Assembly (NCBI GenBank): GCA_905206345.1 | Contig: CAJLGW010000002.1 | Span: 1-64,000 of the forward strand | Origin: an uncultured Sutterella sp. | GTDB taxonomy: Bacteria; Pseudomonadota; Gammaproteobacteria; Burkholderiales; Burkholderiaceae_F | DNA: 64,000 nucleotides | Direction of reading: 5' to 3' | Shown: positions 1 to 8,872 of the stretch, piece after piece | How the letters are laid out: each line of letters opens with the position of its first letter | How positions within the stretch are numbered: the first letter of the stretch is position 1 | The notes under the pieces: model-generated | The model's database searches: none | The model's input: the letters and a program-made list of their open reading frames with translations, nothing else | What the model was told of the DNA's origin: nothing | Program-made: the position numbers and the translations under genes

Positions 1-167
1 GCTTTTTTTATATGTTTAAAAATTTCATCTGCAAAATTATTTTGGACAGTAGTGTGCTTTTGCAAAAAATATTCGTAGGGTCAACCACTGCCATTTATTC
101 TGTCTTAGAATCGGTCGTTCGATGAATTTTGTTAGAATTTACGGGTTAACCTTTTTTAGAGCTCAAA

Positions 168-1487
168 ATGAAACGTGGTTTTTACTCCATTATGGGGGCG
201 CAATTCTTGTCCAGCTTGGCCGATAATGCGCTTCTCATCGCTGCCATTGCCTTGTTGACTCAACAAAACGCTCCAGATTGGATGACGCCGCTTTTAAAGC
301 TTTTCTTCGTTTTGAGCTACATCTGTTTAGCCGCTTATGTTGGACTGTTCGCCGATTCTATGCCCAAGGGCCGAGTGATGTTTTATACGAATATGCTCAA
401 AGTAGGCGGTTGTTTACTCATGCTCTTTGGTTCGCACCCGTTATTGGCCTACGCTGTCGTTGGTATCGGTGCTGCGGCCTACTCCCCTGCTAAATACGGG
501 ATTCTCACCGAACTCTTGCCTCCCGTTAAACTCGTTTTAGCCAATAGCTGGATTGAAGGTTTAACCGTTGCTTCGATTATTTTGGGGGTTGTCTTGGGGG
601 GCGTCTTAATTAATGACGCCGTGGCCAGTACGATTCTTGCAAGTAGCTTTCCTTTTGAGGCTTTAGGCATTGCAACGCCTGCTCAAGCCGCTATCGCCTT
701 TATTGTTTTGGTGTACATGGGCGCAGCCGCTGTGAACCTTTTGATCCCGGATACTGGCGCTCGCTACCCGAAGGCAGACTTCCACCCCATCCAAACCTTA
801 AAGACGTTCTATAAGAGCTGCTCCGTTTTATGGACGGACCGCTTGGGCCAAATCTCCTTATCCGTGACGACGCTTTTCTGGGGTGCTGGTGCCGTACTTC
901 AATTCTTGGTATTAAAGTGGGCTGAACACGCTTTAGGCATGGACTTGTCGCAAGGCGCCATCCTTCAAGCCGTGGTTTCCGTCGGCATTGCCATCGGTGC
1001 CGTTTTGGCTGCGCAACTCGTTTCCTTAAAGTACTCCTTAAAGGTCTTACCGATGGGGATTTTGATGGGCATGTTGGTTACGGGCGCTGCTTACTTTGAA
1101 CAATCGATGATGCCCGCAGGTGGCATTGAAATCGCAGGCTTCATGGTCACGTGGGCCATGTGGGTTGCCGGCGCCATCATGGTGGTCGTTGGTATCTGTG
1201 CCGGTTTCTTCGTTGTTCCGATGAACGCTCTTTTGCAACACCGCGGTTACGTGCTGATGAGTGCCGGTAAGTCCATTGCCGTTCAAAACTTTAACGAAAA
1301 TCTTTCCATCCTCGTGATGCTCGGCATCTACTCCTTGTTAATCACGATGAATTTAAGCGTCCCGACCACGATGTTGATCTTTGGCTGTTTCGTGATGGTC
1401 TCGATGTTGTTAGTGATCTTAAAGCACCGCAAGAACCAACGTGAGTACGACTCCACTCACTTGATTGGCGAAGAAAAGCGCCACTAA
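168..1487 (+). CDS. lplT: Lysophospholipid transporter LplT (MFS)
   Basis: This 439-residue, very hydrophobic protein has the look of a 12-helix major facilitator. Its N-terminus (MKRGFYSIMGAQFLSSLADN) and the downstream stretch LADNALLIAAIALL followed by ADSMPKGRVMF are characteristic of LplT. In the known family the protein flips lysophospholipids across the inner membrane for re-acylation by Aas. In enterobacteria lplT sits beside aas, but no aas is seen here, so the acyltransferase must lie elsewhere or be replaced. The gene is followed directly by a strong terminator and is convergent with the udg operon. The ATG at 168 is the first in-frame start before the conserved N-terminus. Confidence 0.9.
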   Translation: MKRGFYSIMGAQFLSSLADNALLIAAIALLTQQNAPDWMTPLLKLFFVLSYICLAAYVGLFADSMPKGRVMFYTNMLKVGGCLLMLFGSHPLLAYAVVGIGAAAYSPAKYGILTELLPPVKLVLANSWIEGLTVASIILGVVLGGVLINDAVASTILASSFPFEALGIATPAQAAIAFIVLVYMGAAAVNLLIPDTGARYPKADFHPIQTLKTFYKSCSVLWTDRLGQISLSVTTLFWGAGAVLQFLVLKWAEHALGMDLSQGAILQAVVSVGIAIGAVLAAQLVSLKYSLKVLPMGILMGMLVTGAAYFEQSMMPAGGIEIAGFMVTWAMWVAGAIMVVVGICAGFFVVPMNALLQHRGYVLMSAGKSIAVQNFNENLSILVMLGIYSLLITMNLSVPTTMLIFGCFVMVSMLLVILKHRKNQREYDSTHLIGEEKRH

Positions 1488-1506
1488 TAATTGATCAGAC
1501 TCAGTC

Positions 1507-1536
1507 AAAGGGCTCTCAAAATCGAGAGCCCTTTTT
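1507..1536 (+). terminator. Rho-independent terminator of lplT
   Basis: A perfect 11-bp stem (1507-1517 with 1524-1534) encloses a 6-nt loop and ends in a T run. It lies 20 bp after the lplT stop. The stem also begins with an A run, so it may serve the convergent udg transcript as well. Confidence 0.9.
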
Positions 1537-1551
1537 AATGCTTGATGGATT

Positions 1552-2544
1552 TTAAATCCCTAACAGACGATGTTTAGCGGCCATAAAGTCGCGCCAAGCT
1601 TCTAACTTGTCAGAGGGCGACCTCAACAAATAAGACGGATGATAGGTCACAATCACCGGCGTCTCCACCCCGTTAATTGTTAACGTATGCGGATTTTGAC
1701 GCAATTGCTTCATACTGGCTTCGGTCCCCAATAAAGCATAAGCGGCAATGCGCCCTGACAAAATCACCACCTTGGGGCTCAAAAGCGATAACTGACGCTC
1801 GAGATACGGGCGACACATCGCAATTTCTTCAGGATGCGGATCTCGATTGTTGGGCGGTCGGCACTTAAGCACATTAATGATTGCCACGTCTTTGCCGCGT
1901 TGAAGTCCTAAAGCCATCAAAATGTTTTCTAAGAGTTCGCCACTCTTACCGACAAAGGGCTTGCCTTGAATATCTTCATCTCTGCCCGGTGCTTCTCCGA
2001 CAATGACCATCTGTGCGGTGGGCACCATCGTACCGAAAACAGTTGATAGACGCGTCTTGCACATCGCTTGACAGGCCTGACACTGGCTCACATACTCACG
2101 CAATTGCGCCCAATCGGCTTGAGCAATATCTGCGTTTGAAACAGGCTTTTGCGTCACTTCACCCGGTTGATCCTTAGGCGGTCGGATCGGTGTTAATTGA
2201 TGAGACTCAACCTTGCCCGTTCCTGGGCTATCCAAACGATGAAGGGGTTTTGCCGGTTCTTTAGCCCGAGCTGAGGCAATCGTTGCAGGGGGCACCGGTT
2301 TTTGCACTTCGGGCGTCGGTTGTTGAGGCATGCCCCAACCAGTGCTTTGTTGAACAGGCGGTTCAATGGGAGCTTGAGGACGCAACGCGGATTGTGGCGA
2401 AACATGCGGTTGAACGTCCGCTTTATGTTCAACCGGCGCATCACGCATGATGGCAGCAGGCGACAACGGGTCTTCGTCATCGCGACCGATCCAAAGCGGA
2501 CCAATGTCCATGGCCATCCATATACGTGCTTGTTGCGTATCCAT
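1552..2544 (-). CDS. Uracil-DNA glycosylase, family 4 (Fe-S), with long N-terminal extension
   Basis: The C-terminal ~185 residues form a family 4 uracil-DNA glycosylase, which removes uracil from DNA to start base-excision repair. Visible signs are Cys155 and Cys158 (CQAC), then Cys228 and Cys244, the usual four iron-sulfur ligands with a C-x15-C second pair. The motif GEAPGRDEDIQGKPFVGKSG occupies residues 183-202 and HPSYLLR 302-308. The first ~140 residues are rich in Pro and Gln, low in complexity and probably disordered; they include MDIGPLWIGRD, a motif seen at the N-terminus of betaproteobacterial homologues. It is the last gene of tsaB-rimI-udg, starting 3 bp after the rimI stop. A second ATG at residue 11 is a possible start. 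Confidence 0.9.
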   Translation of the reverse strand: MDTQQARIWMAMDIGPLWIGRDDEDPLSPAAIMRDAPVEHKADVQPHVSPQSALRPQAPIEPPVQQSTGWGMPQQPTPEVQKPVPPATIASARAKEPAKPLHRLDSPGTGKVESHQLTPIRPPKDQPGEVTQKPVSNADIAQADWAQLREYVSQCQACQAMCKTRLSTVFGTMVPTAQMVIVGEAPGRDEDIQGKPFVGKSGELLENILMALGLQRGKDVAIINVLKCRPPNNRDPHPEEIAMCRPYLERQLSLLSPKVVILSGRIAAYALLGTEASMKQLRQNPHTLTINGVETPVIVTYHPSYLLRSPSDKLEAWRDFMAAKHRLLGI

Positions 2545-2547
2545 CGT

Positions 2548-3006
2548 TTAAATGTCTTTATTTAAAAGTTCACATTGCATGACGATCGCATCTTCACGAC
2601 CGTCCTTAGTCGGATAGTACCCTTTTCGGTGGGAAATTTCGTGGTATCCCATTTTGCCATAAAGCGCTTGCGCGGCAAGATTACTCACACGCACTTCCAA
2701 AAAGACGTTTTCAGCGCCCTTGTGCAAAAGTTCAGCGTGCATCGCTTCAATAAGCATTCGACCATAGCCTTTGCGTTGGCATTCGGGCTTAACGGCAATC
2801 GTTAAAATCTCAGCTTGCTCAAAAACCTGCATGAAAACAACGAAGGCACAAATGTCGTTGTTTTCTTTTAAAACCAAAAAGCGATGACCGGCATTAAAGG
2901 AACCTTCGAATTCACCTAACGACCAGGCAAACTCAAAAGCCGCTTTATCAATGGCGGCAACGATCGGAAGGTCCGCTTCTTTTGCGTTAACGATTTCAAG
3001 CATCAC
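2548..3006 (-). CDS. rimI: Ribosomal-protein-alanine N-acetyltransferase RimI
   Basis: This 152-residue GNAT-fold acetyltransferase carries the acetyl-CoA binding stretch AVKPECQRKGYGRMLIEAM (residues ~73-91) and the C-terminal ALYGKMGYHEISHRKGYY typical of RimI. In the family it acetylates the N-terminal alanine of ribosomal protein S18. Its start codon overlaps the tsaB stop by 4 nt, implying translational coupling, and udg follows 3 bp after its stop. The length matches the usual ~150 residues. Confidence 0.92.
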   Translation of the reverse strand: MMLEIVNAKEADLPIVAAIDKAAFEFAWSLGEFEGSFNAGHRFLVLKENNDICAFVVFMQVFEQAEILTIAVKPECQRKGYGRMLIEAMHAELLHKGAENVFLEVRVSNLAAQALYGKMGYHEISHRKGYYPTKDGREDAIVMQCELLNKDI

Positions 3007-3689
3007 AAACGCTGTCCTTCTGCACGCTCTTTAATAGTAAGCGCCACACGGTCTCGAACATACAAAGGTGCGGCTAACTCAGCGGGTTGCCACATGTCTT
3101 TTAAGTCTTCACCTTGCCCCAAAGCCCATTCAATCATAAATGCAGCTTGGGGTTCTTGAAATCGCGTCGGGATCGAAAGATTCATCTCATAGACACCAAT
3201 GGCGGTACCGACGGCTAAGTCTACATTATGCATTTGAAGCCAATCGCTCACGTTTTCAGGCTTAATGAGTTGTTCGGGTTCAACCTCAACCAAACGATCG
3301 CTTTCCACAGCGTAAATGGCGGCGTAGCACTCATTCATGCGAGCGTCATTTAATACGGCGATACGTTGAGCTTCGTGGCGGTAATGAAAGGCCAAAGACT
3401 TTAACGTCGACACGCCGATCACGGGTTTATCTAAACCGTAAGCAAGACCTTGAGCAATACCGCAGGCAATGCGCAAACCGGTAAAGGAGCCGGGGCCCGC
3501 GCCAAACAAAATGCCATCAATCGTTTTAAGCGACACTTCCATGTCTTTGGCGATCTCATCGACCCAAGGCAAAACGTAGTCAGAATGGCTATTGCCCAAG
3601 CGTTCGAGCTTTTGGACAAGTTTGCCGTTCACGGACAAAGCCACAGAACAAAACTCCGTTGACGTATCAAAGGCTAAATAGGTTGACAT
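3003..3689 (-). CDS. tsaB: tRNA t6A modification protein TsaB
   Basis: A 228-residue protein of the ASKHA/Gcp family (TsaB/YeaZ), the scaffold partner of TsaD in making N6-threonylcarbamoyladenosine at position 37 of ANN-decoding tRNAs. It begins YLAFDTSTEFCSVAL and contains GAGPGSFTGLRIACGIAQGLA (given here in part; residues ~68-88), both typical of TsaB. The frame is open 22 codons further upstream, but ATG at 3689 is chosen because MSTYLAFDTST is the conserved family N-terminus. First gene of tsaB-rimI-udg. Confidence 0.92.
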   Translation of the reverse strand: MSTYLAFDTSTEFCSVALSVNGKLVQKLERLGNSHSDYVLPWVDEIAKDMEVSLKTIDGILFGAGPGSFTGLRIACGIAQGLAYGLDKPVIGVSTLKSLAFHYRHEAQRIAVLNDARMNECYAAIYAVESDRLVEVEPEQLIKPENVSDWLQMHNVDLAVGTAIGVYEMNLSIPTRFQEPQAAFMIEWALGQGEDLKDMWQPAELAAPLYVRDRVALTIKERAEGQRL

Positions 3690-3770
3690 GATTTCATACA
3701 ATCGAAAAATATCCGTCAATGATAACACGCACGAAGGTGTTAATCTTCGAAGCAACCAATGTTAGAGGCT

Positions 3771-3809
3771 AAGAAAAAGCGTTCAAAAGAGGGAGTATCT
3801 TTCGAACGC
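3771..3809 (-). terminator. Rho-independent terminator after the DUF3106-like gene
   Basis: Read on the minus strand, GCGTTC pairs with GAACGC and AAAGA with TCTTT across one G-T wobble, around a 7-nt loop, and a T-rich tail follows. It lies 26 bp beyond the stop of the exported-protein gene transcribed towards it. Confidence 0.75.
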
Positions 3810-3834
3810 CAGGACGGATTGATGTTTAATCGGT

Positions 3835-4344
3835 TTAGGGAGCAGGAGGCGATTTAGCAGCGCGGGTCGAATAGACCTCAACACTCATCGTGCGAATCTG
3901 CTCGCGCATCATGTGTCGCTCTTCGGGTGATAGATGATGGTGTGAGGCCTCTTGACAAAGAGTGCCTCTTAATAAGGGCTCTTGTCCAGAGGGATGACGG
4001 GGCGAAACGTAGCGATCTCGCATCATCTCTCTTTGGCGAGAAGTAAATTCTTGGCGCATGGAAATGCGATCAAAATCGGTCATCGAAGCCCAATAGTGGC
4101 GTTGCATCTTACGGCTCAAATAGGGCCAAAGTTCAGCACGCTCTTTGGCCGTCATGTCCGACCACAATTTAGGGCCGTCTTGATTGATCGGCGTTAAGAA
4201 CATCAGTTCCGTGCGGTTCTTCGGTAAAACAATTTCTTGTCCATCGACTGTTACGGTCAACGGTTGCGACTCGGCTTGCACCATCACAGAAGTTGCCGCC
4301 AAACACGCCACAAGAAGGCCTTTGGTCACAAAGATTGTTTTCAT
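3835..4344 (-). CDS. Exported DUF3106-like protein
   Basis: A 169-residue protein with a clear signal peptide (MKTIFVTKGLLVACLAATSVMVQA). The mature part has repeated short helical units of the type LWSDMTAKERAELWPYLSRK and YWASMTDFDRISMRQEFTSR. This pattern, in which 'work, then percent-like Ser/Thr-x-x-(D/E)-R' units repeat, resembles the DUF3106 family of betaproteobacterial periplasmic proteins; the assignment rests on pattern only. The function is unknown. It is divergent from ompR-envZ, sharing a 183-bp AT-rich intergenic region, so it could be a target of that two-component system, but no site proves this. Confidence 0.6.
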   Translation of the reverse strand: MKTIFVTKGLLVACLAATSVMVQAESQPLTVTVDGQEIVLPKNRTELMFLTPINQDGPKLWSDMTAKERAELWPYLSRKMQRHYWASMTDFDRISMRQEFTSRQREMMRDRYVSPRHPSGQEPLLRGTLCQEASHHHLSPEERHMMREQIRTMSVEVYSTRAAKSPPAP

Positions 4345-4527
4345 AAAAAAATCGCTATGCGTTTAAGTTTTATTTAATAATCATACGAGACATTTACGGA
4401 AAATGTTTAAACAAATCAATTAAGTTGTAACAGAGTTTTGAAACGCTCTTTACACTTTGTTCAAATTGTGAAAACATAAATGTAACAAAGACACCTCCAT
4501 CTTTATTTTTATAAGAGAGCACAAATT

Positions 4528-5256
4528 ATGAGCGAACAAAACCCTAAACTTCTTGTGGTCGACGACGATCCCCGCTTGCGCGACCTCTTGCGCCGTTACC
4601 TTGGTGAAAACGGCTTCCAAGTCTACGTGGCCGACAACGGCGTCACGATGAACCGCTTGTGGTTACGTGAGCGCTTTGACGCTCTCATCCTTGACTTGAT
4701 GATGCCCGGCGAAGACGGCCTTCAAATTTTGCGCCGTTTGCGTGAGCAAAAGGACACGACGCCGATCATTATGTTAACGGCTCGTGGTGAAGACGTTGAC
4801 CGTATTGTCGGCTTAGAAATGGGCGCCGATGACTACATTCCGAAGCCCTTTAATCCTCGCGAACTTTTAGCTCGTATTCATGCCGTGTTGCGTCGTCGCC
4901 CTGTAGCCGATGCTCCGGGTGCTCCCTCCATGGAAAACGAAGTCGTGAAGTTTGGTGAATTCGAATTGGATTTAGGTACGCGCGTTTTGACGAAAAACGG
5001 TGAACCGATGCCTTTGACGACCGGCGAATTTGCCGTCTTGAAGGCCTTTGCCCGTCATCCGAAGCAACCCTTGAGCCGCGATAAACTCATGGAAATTGCC
5101 CGCGGTCGCGAATACGAAGCCTTTGACCGTTCTTTGGACGTTCAAGTCTCTCGTCTTCGTAAGATGATTGAACCCGATCCCTCTAAGCCGCGTTTCTTGC
5201 AAACGGTTTGGGGCGTGGGTTATGTCTTCATCCCCGATGGCCAAAGCAACAATTAG
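4528..5256 (+). CDS. ompR: OmpR-family response regulator
   Basis: A 242-residue regulator. The receiver domain (residues ~6-120) shows the acidic pair Asp12/Asp13, phospho-acceptor Asp56 in LILDLMMPGEDG, Thr84 and Lys106 in YIPKPF. The C-terminal ~100 residues are a winged-helix DNA-binding domain (LTTGEFAVLKAFARHPKQPLSRDKL, then the RSLDVQVSRLRKMIE recognition region). High similarity to OmpR and the histidine kinase gene 14 bp downstream support an OmpR/EnvZ pair, known in the family to adjust envelope genes. The ATG at 4528 is preceded by a weak purine-rich ribosome site (AAGAGAG). Confidence 0.9.
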   Translation: MSEQNPKLLVVDDDPRLRDLLRRYLGENGFQVYVADNGVTMNRLWLRERFDALILDLMMPGEDGLQILRRLREQKDTTPIIMLTARGEDVDRIVGLEMGADDYIPKPFNPRELLARIHAVLRRRPVADAPGAPSMENEVVKFGEFELDLGTRVLTKNGEPMPLTTGEFAVLKAFARHPKQPLSRDKLMEIARGREYEAFDRSLDVQVSRLRKMIEPDPSKPRFLQTVWGVGYVFIPDGQSNN

Positions 5257-5270
5257 TTTTTTAGTGCCTT

Positions 5271-6677
5271 ATGTCTTTGAAAACACAAAGTAGCATTTAC
5301 TGGCGTACTTTTACGTTGTTGATGTTGCTTCTTCTGGCAACGTCACTCGTTTGGTTTCAAAGCTTTCGTGTGCTCTCAGAGGTCCCGTTTAGTCGCGGGA
5401 TCTCTCAGCAAATTATTTCCACAGCCAATCTCACCCGTTATGCATTGATTTCGGCCGATACTAACTATCGCCCCGATCTATTGCATATCCTTGCCTTCCG
5501 TGAAGGCGTTCGCATCATTCCGAAAGAAAATACGGATGATTGGGAACCCATGACCGCCCAAGGCAATATCGCGGCATTGGTCCAAACACAAACTCGCGAG
5601 GTGTTGGGCCAAGAAACGATTATCGCCGGCTGCGTAAACGGTGAGCATGGTCTTTGGGTCTCGATGAATATCGAAGGTGATGATTATTGGTTGCTCATCC
5701 GTGATGATCTTTTGGATCCTCCCTTTGGTACGGCGTGGCTTTGGTGGGCTTTCTTAGCCTTTTTCTTCGGTACGGTCGGTGCCTCTATTTTGACGCAACG
5801 CACGGTCGCTCCCCTGCGACAATTGAGTAGCGCTGCGAAAAAATTAGGGCGTGGTGAAGTCCCCGATCCCCTGCCTGAAGATGCCAAGTCCTCGGAAATT
5901 AATGCCGTCAACGAAAGCTTTAACCATATGGTTCAAGAATTGCAACGCATGGGTAAAGACCGTGAGTTGCTCTTAGCCGGTGTCTCGCATGACTTGAGAA
6001 CGCCGCTTACGCGTTTGCGCTTGGAAGTGGAGTTGGCCAATCTGCCCGACTACACGCAAGAAGCCATGGTGAGTGACCTTGAACAGATGGAAAACATCGT
6101 CAAGCAGTTCATGGGCTACGCGCAGCAATCCAACCAGCCGCTTGAACGTGTGGACTTAGGTTTAGCCGCCAACGATACGTTGCATAATACCCGTATGCAA
6201 GGCAAGGACAATGTTCATGTTGAGACGAGCATCATGAGTAATATCTTCGTGATGGCCCATCCAACGGAATTGACCCGTGCCATTCAAAACTTAATCGTTA
6301 ACGCCGACCGTTACGGCCGCAATGAAGAAGGCATTTTGGATTTAAATATCCAAGTCTTCCCGCAAGGCACTGATGCCGTGTTGCGCGTTTGCGATAAGGG
6401 TAAGGGGGTGCCGCCGGAAGAGATGGCTCGTGTGATACGTCCCTTTGAACGTGGTGATACGTCTCGCGGAGGTGCCAAGGGAGCTGGGTTGGGTTTGGCC
6501 ATTGTCAATCGCGTCGTCAAACGCGCAGGCGGCAAAGTCCATCTTTATACCAACCATCCGCACGGCTTGATTGTGGAATTGGTGATGCCGCTGGCAAACA
6601 CCAAAACAGAAAAGCCCGTTTTGGGTGAACAAATCGGGCCTGCAGACACGGTCTTAAAAGCAGACGAAAAAGTCTAG
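5271..6677 (+). CDS. envZ: EnvZ-type sensor histidine kinase
   Basis: A 468-residue inner-membrane kinase. One membrane segment is at residues ~15-30 and another at ~152-173, bounding a periplasmic sensor region of about 120 residues. A HAMP linker follows (QRTVAPLRQLSSAAKKLGRGE). The phospho-accepting His240 lies in AGVSHDLRTPLTRLRLE, then the ATPase has the N-box (NLIVNADRYG), G1 (DKGKGVPPEE) and G2 (GAGLGLAIV) motifs. It should phosphorylate the regulator encoded just upstream. The residues after ~445 are a short, non-conserved tail. It is convergent with ispF, with 6 bp between their stops. Confidence 0.9.
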   Translation: MSLKTQSSIYWRTFTLLMLLLLATSLVWFQSFRVLSEVPFSRGISQQIISTANLTRYALISADTNYRPDLLHILAFREGVRIIPKENTDDWEPMTAQGNIAALVQTQTREVLGQETIIAGCVNGEHGLWVSMNIEGDDYWLLIRDDLLDPPFGTAWLWWAFLAFFFGTVGASILTQRTVAPLRQLSSAAKKLGRGEVPDPLPEDAKSSEINAVNESFNHMVQELQRMGKDRELLLAGVSHDLRTPLTRLRLEVELANLPDYTQEAMVSDLEQMENIVKQFMGYAQQSNQPLERVDLGLAANDTLHNTRMQGKDNVHVETSIMSNIFVMAHPTELTRAIQNLIVNADRYGRNEEGILDLNIQVFPQGTDAVLRVCDKGKGVPPEEMARVIRPFERGDTSRGGAKGAGLGLAIVNRVVKRAGGKVHLYTNHPHGLIVELVMPLANTKTEKPVLGEQIGPADTVLKADEKV

Positions 6678-6683
6678 GATTTC

Positions 6684-7166
6684 CTAGAGTGCCGTCAAAA
6701 GAGCGATCGAGTGAACTTCGATCGCTTCTTTTTTACCGACCGCATCACACTCTTCTTTGGTCTTGGCCTTGATGTTGACGCGTTGAAGATCAACGCCCAA
6801 AGCCTTTGCGACCGACTCACGAATCGTCTCCATATGGGGTGCAAGCTTAGGTGCTTGGGCAATAACGGTTGCATCCACATTGACGACCACCCAGCCGGCT
6901 TTAACGACTTTACTCACCGCCTCCTGCAAAAGAACAACGCTATTGGCGCCCTTATATTGAGGGTCGGTATCAGGGAAATGACGACCGATGTCACCTAAAC
7001 AGGCAGCACCCAAAAGTGCGTCTGTAATCGCATGCAAGAGAACGTCAGCGTCGGAGTGACCCAAAAGTCCTTTTTCATACGGGATTTCAACGCCCCCTAA
7101 AATGAGAGGACGGCCTTCGACCAAACGATGAAGGTCATAGCCTTGACCAATGCGAAAACTGCTCAC
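6684..7166 (-). CDS. ispF: 2-C-methyl-D-erythritol 2,4-cyclodiphosphate synthase IspF
   Basis: A 160-residue enzyme of the MEP isoprenoid pathway that forms the cyclic diphosphate with release of CMP. The family's metal ligands are visible: Asp11 and His13 in [10 protein letters not shown] and His45 in [16 protein letters not shown]. The segment ending [20 protein letters not shown] is also diagnostic. Its start overlaps the ispD stop by 4 nt, so the two consecutive pathway genes are translationally coupled. Confidence 0.96.
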   Translation of the reverse strand: MSSFRIGQGYDLHRLVEGRPLILGGVEIPYEKGLLGHSDADVLLHAITDALLGAACLGDIGRHFPDTDPQYKGANSVVLLQEAVSKVVKAGWVVVNVDATVIAQAPKLAPHMETIRESVAKALGVDLQRVNIKAKTKEECDAVGKKEAIEVHSIALLTAL

Positions 7167-7849
7167 AGCGATTCTCCTAAATCAGTAATTAACTTTTTAA
7201 CCAGTGCCGCGTCTTCCGGATGCGTCACTTTAATATTGTTGGGACTCCCCTCCACGACCTTCACGCGAGCACCTGCCGCTTCCATGGCAGAAGCCTCATC
7301 GGTGAAGTCTGCAGGATTGACCGATAACGCTTTCACTAAATCAGCTTTTCTAAAGGCTTGTGGGGTTTGAGCGCGCCAACAACGGCTGCGGTCCAACGTT
7401 TTTTCAATAACGCCGTCTTCTCCCACCCACTTCACCGTATCGGTCATGGCTTGGGCTAAAAGGGCGCCGTCAATGTCTCCCGCATTTAACGCTTCTATCA
7501 AACGCACAAGACTGGCTTTATCAACGCAAGGGCGTGCCGCATCATGCACAAAGACCCAGTCATCAGTGGCGGCCTCCAATTGGTTTAAGCCATTGAAAAC
7601 ACTCTCACCTCGCATGGCACCCCCGCATCGCAGTATTTGAACATTTGCGGGTAACGTTTGATTGTCGATATAGGGGTCAGAGGGCGCAACAACCACGGCA
7701 ACGCTGTCAAAAAGGTTCATGGCGCACAAACGTGTTACCGTCACTTCCAAGAGCGTTTGATCGGTCACCTGCATGTATTGCTTGGGATAACCCATCTTCA
7801 TTCGAGCGCCGACGCCTGCGGCAGGAACAAGTAAATGAAATTTTGACAT
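7163..7849 (-). CDS. ispD: 2-C-methyl-D-erythritol 4-phosphate cytidylyltransferase IspD
   Basis: A 228-residue nucleotidyltransferase that joins CTP and methylerythritol phosphate in the MEP pathway. The CTP-binding N-terminus [19 protein letters not shown] is intact, as are [11 protein letters not shown] and the late segment [12 protein letters not shown]. It lies upstream of ispF with a 4-nt overlap; the ispD-ispF-mfd neighbourhood is typical of Burkholderiales, here with an EamA transporter gene between. Confidence 0.96.
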   Translation of the reverse strand: MSKFHLLVPAAGVGARMKMGYPKQYMQVTDQTLLEVTVTRLCAMNLFDSVAVVVAPSDPYIDNQTLPANVQILRCGGAMRGESVFNGLNQLEAATDDWVFVHDAARPCVDKASLVRLIEALNAGDIDGALLAQAMTDTVKWVGEDGVIEKTLDRSRCWRAQTPQAFRKADLVKALSVNPADFTDEASAMEAAGARVKVVEGSPNNIKVTHPEDAALVKKLITDLGESL

Positions 7850-7857
7850 GCAAACCT

Positions 7858-8757
7858 CTAACGGCGACCTAACACAAAAATGGTGGACAAAATGCAGGCA
7901 AAGCCCAAGTAATCCATCAAAACGAATTGCGTATCAAACCAAAAAACGGAAAAGACAGCGGCAGAGATGGGCTCCACACAGGCAATCATACTCGCCTTCA
8001 CGCCCCCTAAATCCGCCACACCTTGCATATAAAATAAGAACGCACCGATGGTCCCGAAAAGCACAATGGAAGCGAGCGCCCAAAGACCAGACGTATCCAA
8101 TTCATAAGGAATGGAGAAATAGTCCACCCCCACCCCCGTGGCGGCTCCGCCGATCAGCATCCCGATTGCCATCATCACGACAAGCGGTAAACCGGCTAAA
8201 AAGAGCCCTGGCAAAATTGTATAAACCGCAATGGCCAAGGCCCCAGCCATCCCCCACTTCAAACCTTCTGGAGAAATCGCCAATTGGCTTAAATCAAAGT
8301 GCGTTGCCATCAAGAACGTGCCCATCAACGCTAGGAAAATCGCTAGCAATTCTCGAGCATTGGGAAAACGCTTTTGCGTCAGGCAAATCCACAGAAGAAT
8401 AAAAACGGGATTAATGTAGACCAACATCGTGGCCGTGCCGCTATTGGTGTATTCAACGGCAGTTAAGTAACCCAATTGGCTGAACATCAATCCGAATACA
8501 CCGTACAAAAAGAGCCAAAGCCAGGTTTTAGAGGGCTTAAGTAACGCTTTAAACTCGCGCCAATACTTGGGTAAAAAACAAATGATCAGCAAAAGCCCTG
8601 CCAAAAGCATACGCGTTACCGTCAGCCACTGCGGGGTAACACTTTGACAAGTAAAGAGGTATTGGCCACAGGCACCCGAAAAACCCCAACCGATCCCACC
8701 GATCAGGGTACAGAAAAAGCCGCGCCACAATTTGGCGTCATCAGAGAGCGTCGACAT
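7858..8757 (-). CDS. EamA-family (DMT) transporter
   Basis: A 299-residue membrane protein with about ten hydrophobic segments in two EamA halves (GGIGWGFSGACGQYLF near the N-terminus; TIGAFLFYMQGVADLGGVKASM in the second half). Members export amino acids or other metabolites; the substrate cannot be told. The ATG at 8757, preceded by AAGAAA at suitable spacing, is preferred over a TTG 18 nt upstream. The gene ends 8 bp before ispD and may be co-transcribed with it. Its 5' end is divergent from mfd. Confidence 0.85.
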   Translation of the reverse strand: MSTLSDDAKLWRGFFCTLIGGIGWGFSGACGQYLFTCQSVTPQWLTVTRMLLAGLLLIICFLPKYWREFKALLKPSKTWLWLFLYGVFGLMFSQLGYLTAVEYTNSGTATMLVYINPVFILLWICLTQKRFPNARELLAIFLALMGTFLMATHFDLSQLAISPEGLKWGMAGALAIAVYTILPGLFLAGLPLVVMMAIGMLIGGAATGVGVDYFSIPYELDTSGLWALASIVLFGTIGAFLFYMQGVADLGGVKASMIACVEPISAAVFSVFWFDTQFVLMDYLGFACILSTIFVLGRR

Positions 8758-8815
8758 TGTTATTTTTCTTAACAAAAACGTTGTTATTGTGCCGAAGTTA
8801 AAGCGTTACTATCAA

Positions 8816-8844
8816 GTGACGGTAACGACCAATTTTGCGATAAT
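8816..8844 (+). promoter_or_regulatory. Candidate sigma-70 promoter of mfd
   Basis: GTGACG (8816-8821) and GATAAT (8839-8844) are separated by 17 bp and lie about 30 bp before the mfd ATG. The -35 matches the consensus at four of six positions. Confidence 0.35.
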
Positions 8845-8872
8845 TGGGTGTTATTTTAAATTGAATTTGATT